Assembly (NCBI GenBank): GCA_025936045.1
Contig: JAICUB010000021.1
Span: 1 to 64,000 of the forward strand
Length of the DNA stretch: 64,000 nucleotides
DNA from: Polyangiaceae bacterium
Lineage (GTDB): Bacteria > Myxococcota_A > Polyangia > Polyangiales > Polyangiaceae
Direction of reading: 5' to 3'
Below the pieces are notes generated by a model. The model ran no database searches and was not told where the DNA came from. It saw only the letters and a list, made by a program, of their open reading frames with translations. This document shows, piece after piece, positions 62,510-64,000 of this stretch. The position numbers were made by a program, and so were the translations under genes. Numbering within the stretch: the stretch's first letter is position 1; every line of letters begins with the position of its first letter.

Positions 62510-63142
62510 TCAACGCACGCCGCGCCGATAGGCGGTCGCGAGCGAATCCGCATATTCGTTCCAGCGGTTACCGGCGTGAGCCTTGATCCACTGCAGGTCG
62601 AGCTCGGGGCGCGCCTTGAAGAGCGCATAGAGCTCCTGCACCAGATCCAAATTCTTTATCTCGCCGCCTTTTCGCTTCCAGCCGCGCGCTTCCCAAGCCG
62701 GAGCCCACTCGTTGAAGGTGTTCACGCAGAGTTGGCTGTCGCTGTACAGCACGGCGCGCGTGCCCTTCGGAACGACGCGACAAGCCCCGATGAGGGCGAC
62801 AAGCTCCATGCGATTGCTCGTGGTGTCGGGGTCGTGCCCGCACTCTTCGCGCAGGATGCGATCGTTCTCGACGTAGACGACGCCCCAGCCGCCCGGGCCC
62901 GGATTCGGTTCGGCGGCGCCGTCGGTGAAGACCCCGCTCTTCGGACCGCCGCTGTACTTTCGCAGCACCTCCGCGGTCGTGAGGTTCTCTTCACGCAGTG
63001 ATGCGAGCACGCGCTTGGGCGACTGCCTCGACGGCTGCTTGCAGCGCATGCAGGTCTTCGGCGTCCAGCCCGGATACTTCGCGAGCGTCGCTTCCGACAG
63101 CTCGAACTTTCGACCACATTCTTGACAGCTGAAAACAGGCAC
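62510..63142 (-). CDS. rnhA: ribonuclease HI with N-terminal zinc ribbon
   Basis: A 210-residue protein. Residues 1-~35 form a zinc ribbon (CQECGRKF...CMRC), an addition to the classical ~150-residue enzyme. The RNase HI domain has all four acidic active-site residues: Asp in VFTDGAAEPNPGPGGW, Glu in SNRMELVAL, Asp in VLYSDSQLCV and Asp in NEYADSLA. It removes RNA from RNA/DNA hybrids. The start is GTG 63142, 28 bases from the divergent oxidoreductase start. The ribbon may bind nucleic acid or protein (inference). Confidence 0.92.
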   Translation of the reverse strand: MPVFSCQECGRKFELSEATLAKYPGWTPKTCMRCKQPSRQSPKRVLASLREENLTTAEVLRKYSGGPKSGVFTDGAAEPNPGPGGWGVVYVENDRILREECGHDPDTTSNRMELVALIGACRVVPKGTRAVLYSDSQLCVNTFNEWAPAWEARGWKRKGGEIKNLDLVQELYALFKARPELDLQWIKAHAGNRWNEYADSLATAYRRGVR

Positions 63143-63170
63143 GGCGATTGGCGTGATATGAGTACAAGAC

Positions 63171-64000
63171 GTGCCGGACGAAAACCAGGGTAGGGTCGTG
63201 ATCCTCGGCGGGGGCGTCGCGGGGCTCAGCGCGGCACACGAGCTCGCCGAGCGTCATTTCTCCGTCCGCGTCTTCGAGCAACGCGACGTCCCGGGCGGCA
63301 AAGCGCGCAGCACGAAGGTACCGCGGTCGGCCGCCGGTTCGCACGAGCCGCTGCCCGGCGAGCACGGGTTTCGCTTCTTCCCGGGCTTCTATTGGCACTT
63401 GCCCGACACGATGAAGCGCATCCCTTCGCGCGCGAAGAAGAGCGTCTTCGACCACCTCGAGGCGGTGGACACGATGACCTTCGCGTTCGACGCCGCCCCT
63501 GCTTACGCGATCCCCGCGCGCCAGCCGCGCAGCTGGGCCGACCTCGAGCTCGTGCTTCGCTACGTGGCCGCGCTCGGGGACATGGGGATCAGCTCCGACG
63601 ACCTCGTCTTCATCTGGTGGCGGCTCTGGAAGATCATCACCACCTGCACGGAGCGGCGCATCGCCACGCTCGAGCACACTTCGTGGTGGAACTACGTCGA
63701 TGCTTCGAACCGCTCGCCCGCGTTTCAGCACCTGCTCGTCATCGGCGTCACGCGCAACCTCGTCGCGAGCAAGGCGGAGAAGGCGAACGCCCGCACCGTC
63801 GGGCAGGTGGGCATTCAGCTACTTCTGGATCTGCTCACCGGCACGCATCCGACCGACCGCATCTTGGACGGACCGACCAACGACGTCTGGATCGATCCCT
63901 GGGTCGAGCACCTGAAGGGCACGCTGCACGTCGAGTACGAGCTCGGCTGGGAGCTCGATCACGTCGAGCTCGATCGCGCGGCGAAGAAGGTGAAGCGCGT
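63171..64000 (+). CDS. FAD-dependent oxidoreductase, phytoene-desaturase/hydroxysqualene-dehydroxylase-like (partial)
   Basis: An open frame of 276 codons to the right edge. GTG 63171 is followed by VVILGGGVAGLSAAHELAER, the FAD Rossmann motif, then VFEQRDVPGGKARST, the typical second FAD element of the amine oxidase/phytoene desaturase superfamily. GEHGFRFFPGFYWHLPDTM and STKVPRSAAGSHEPLPGEHG fit large bacterial members annotated only as FAD-dependent oxidoreductases. The C-terminal half is cut off, so the substrate cannot be inferred. An ATG at 63158 is in another frame and soon stops. Confidence 0.85.
   Translation, partial: MPDENQGRVVILGGGVAGLSAAHELAERHFSVRVFEQRDVPGGKARSTKVPRSAAGSHEPLPGEHGFRFFPGFYWHLPDTMKRIPSRAKKSVFDHLEAVDTMTFAFDAAPAYAIPARQPRSWADLELVLRYVAALGDMGISSDDLVFIWWRLWKIITTCTERRIATLEHTSWWNYVDASNRSPAFQHLLVIGVTRNLVASKAEKANARTVGQVGIQLLLDLLTGTHPTDRILDGPTNDVWIDPWVEHLKGTLHVEYELGWELDHVELDRAAKKVKR

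Noticed and set aside
63158..63193. ATG 63158 as the start of the FAD oxidoreductase
   Set aside because: This ATG is in another frame and meets TAG after 11 codons. GTG 63171 leads directly into the FAD-binding motif.

Overview
The window is high-GC DNA with the gene style of a myxobacterium (phylum Myxococcota, probably the Polyangiales side). This rests on four traits. There are many small lipoproteins with long Gly/Ser/Ala spacers. A sigma-54 regulator and sensor kinase pair is present. There are several multihaem cytochromes, a giant SpvB/RHS lipoprotein, and GTG/TTG starts are frequent. No rRNA, tRNA, CRISPR array, insertion sequence or prophage was recognised.

Layout. 1-6.6 kb: the end of an unknown gene, then a tightly overlapping minus-strand operon (carbamoyltransferase, NAD-dependent epimerase, three glycosyltransferases) that looks like a module for making or decorating a surface glycan or glycosylated metabolite. 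6.7-12.7 kb: a DUF4202 protein, an aldo/keto reductase, a lipoprotein, and dapD-dapE of lysine/diaminopimelate synthesis, with dapE fused in frame to a lipoprotein-like domain. 12.0-22.7 kb: a lower-GC island with a 3,164-codon SpvB/RHS lipoprotein whose C-terminus looks like a polymorphic toxin, followed by a probable immunity gene and another lipoprotein. 22.8-29 kb: central metabolism (ndk, sucC-sucD, mdh) with a degenerate kinase-like protein, a DUF4919 lipoprotein and a hemerythrin. 29-38 kb: envelope genes (DUF3857 transglutaminase-like protein, lipoproteins, UshA-like 5'-nucleotidase, a trihaem cytochrome coupled to an OPA-type transporter). 38-45 kb: a sensor kinase/NtrC-type regulator pair, a class I isoprenoid synthase-like gene with a small partner, and a gamma-glutamylcyclotransferase/membrane protein/FAH-family operon. 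45-54 kb: a membrane protein, glutathione reductase, monohaem cytochrome, ABC1 kinase, fatty-acid desaturase, DUF2905 protein, membrane-GNAT fusion and a TIGR03118 lipoprotein. 54-64 kb: an octahaem cytochrome, RecQ, two PilZ proteins (one coupled to a FecR-type protein), a lipoprotein, an alpha/beta hydrolase, RNase HI with an N-terminal zinc ribbon, and the start of an FAD-dependent oxidoreductase.

The two signals that standard annotation would explain least are these. First, a ~137-bp dispersed element (two near-identical copies at 32.1 and 49.1 kb plus decayed fragments) carries two conserved hairpins and supplies the stop codon of the ABC1 kinase gene. Second, the giant RHS toxin/immunity locus appears to have a one-base frame disruption exactly at its lipoprotein signal peptide. 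Two lipoprotein genes also have their Shine-Dalgarno sequence buried in a hairpin.
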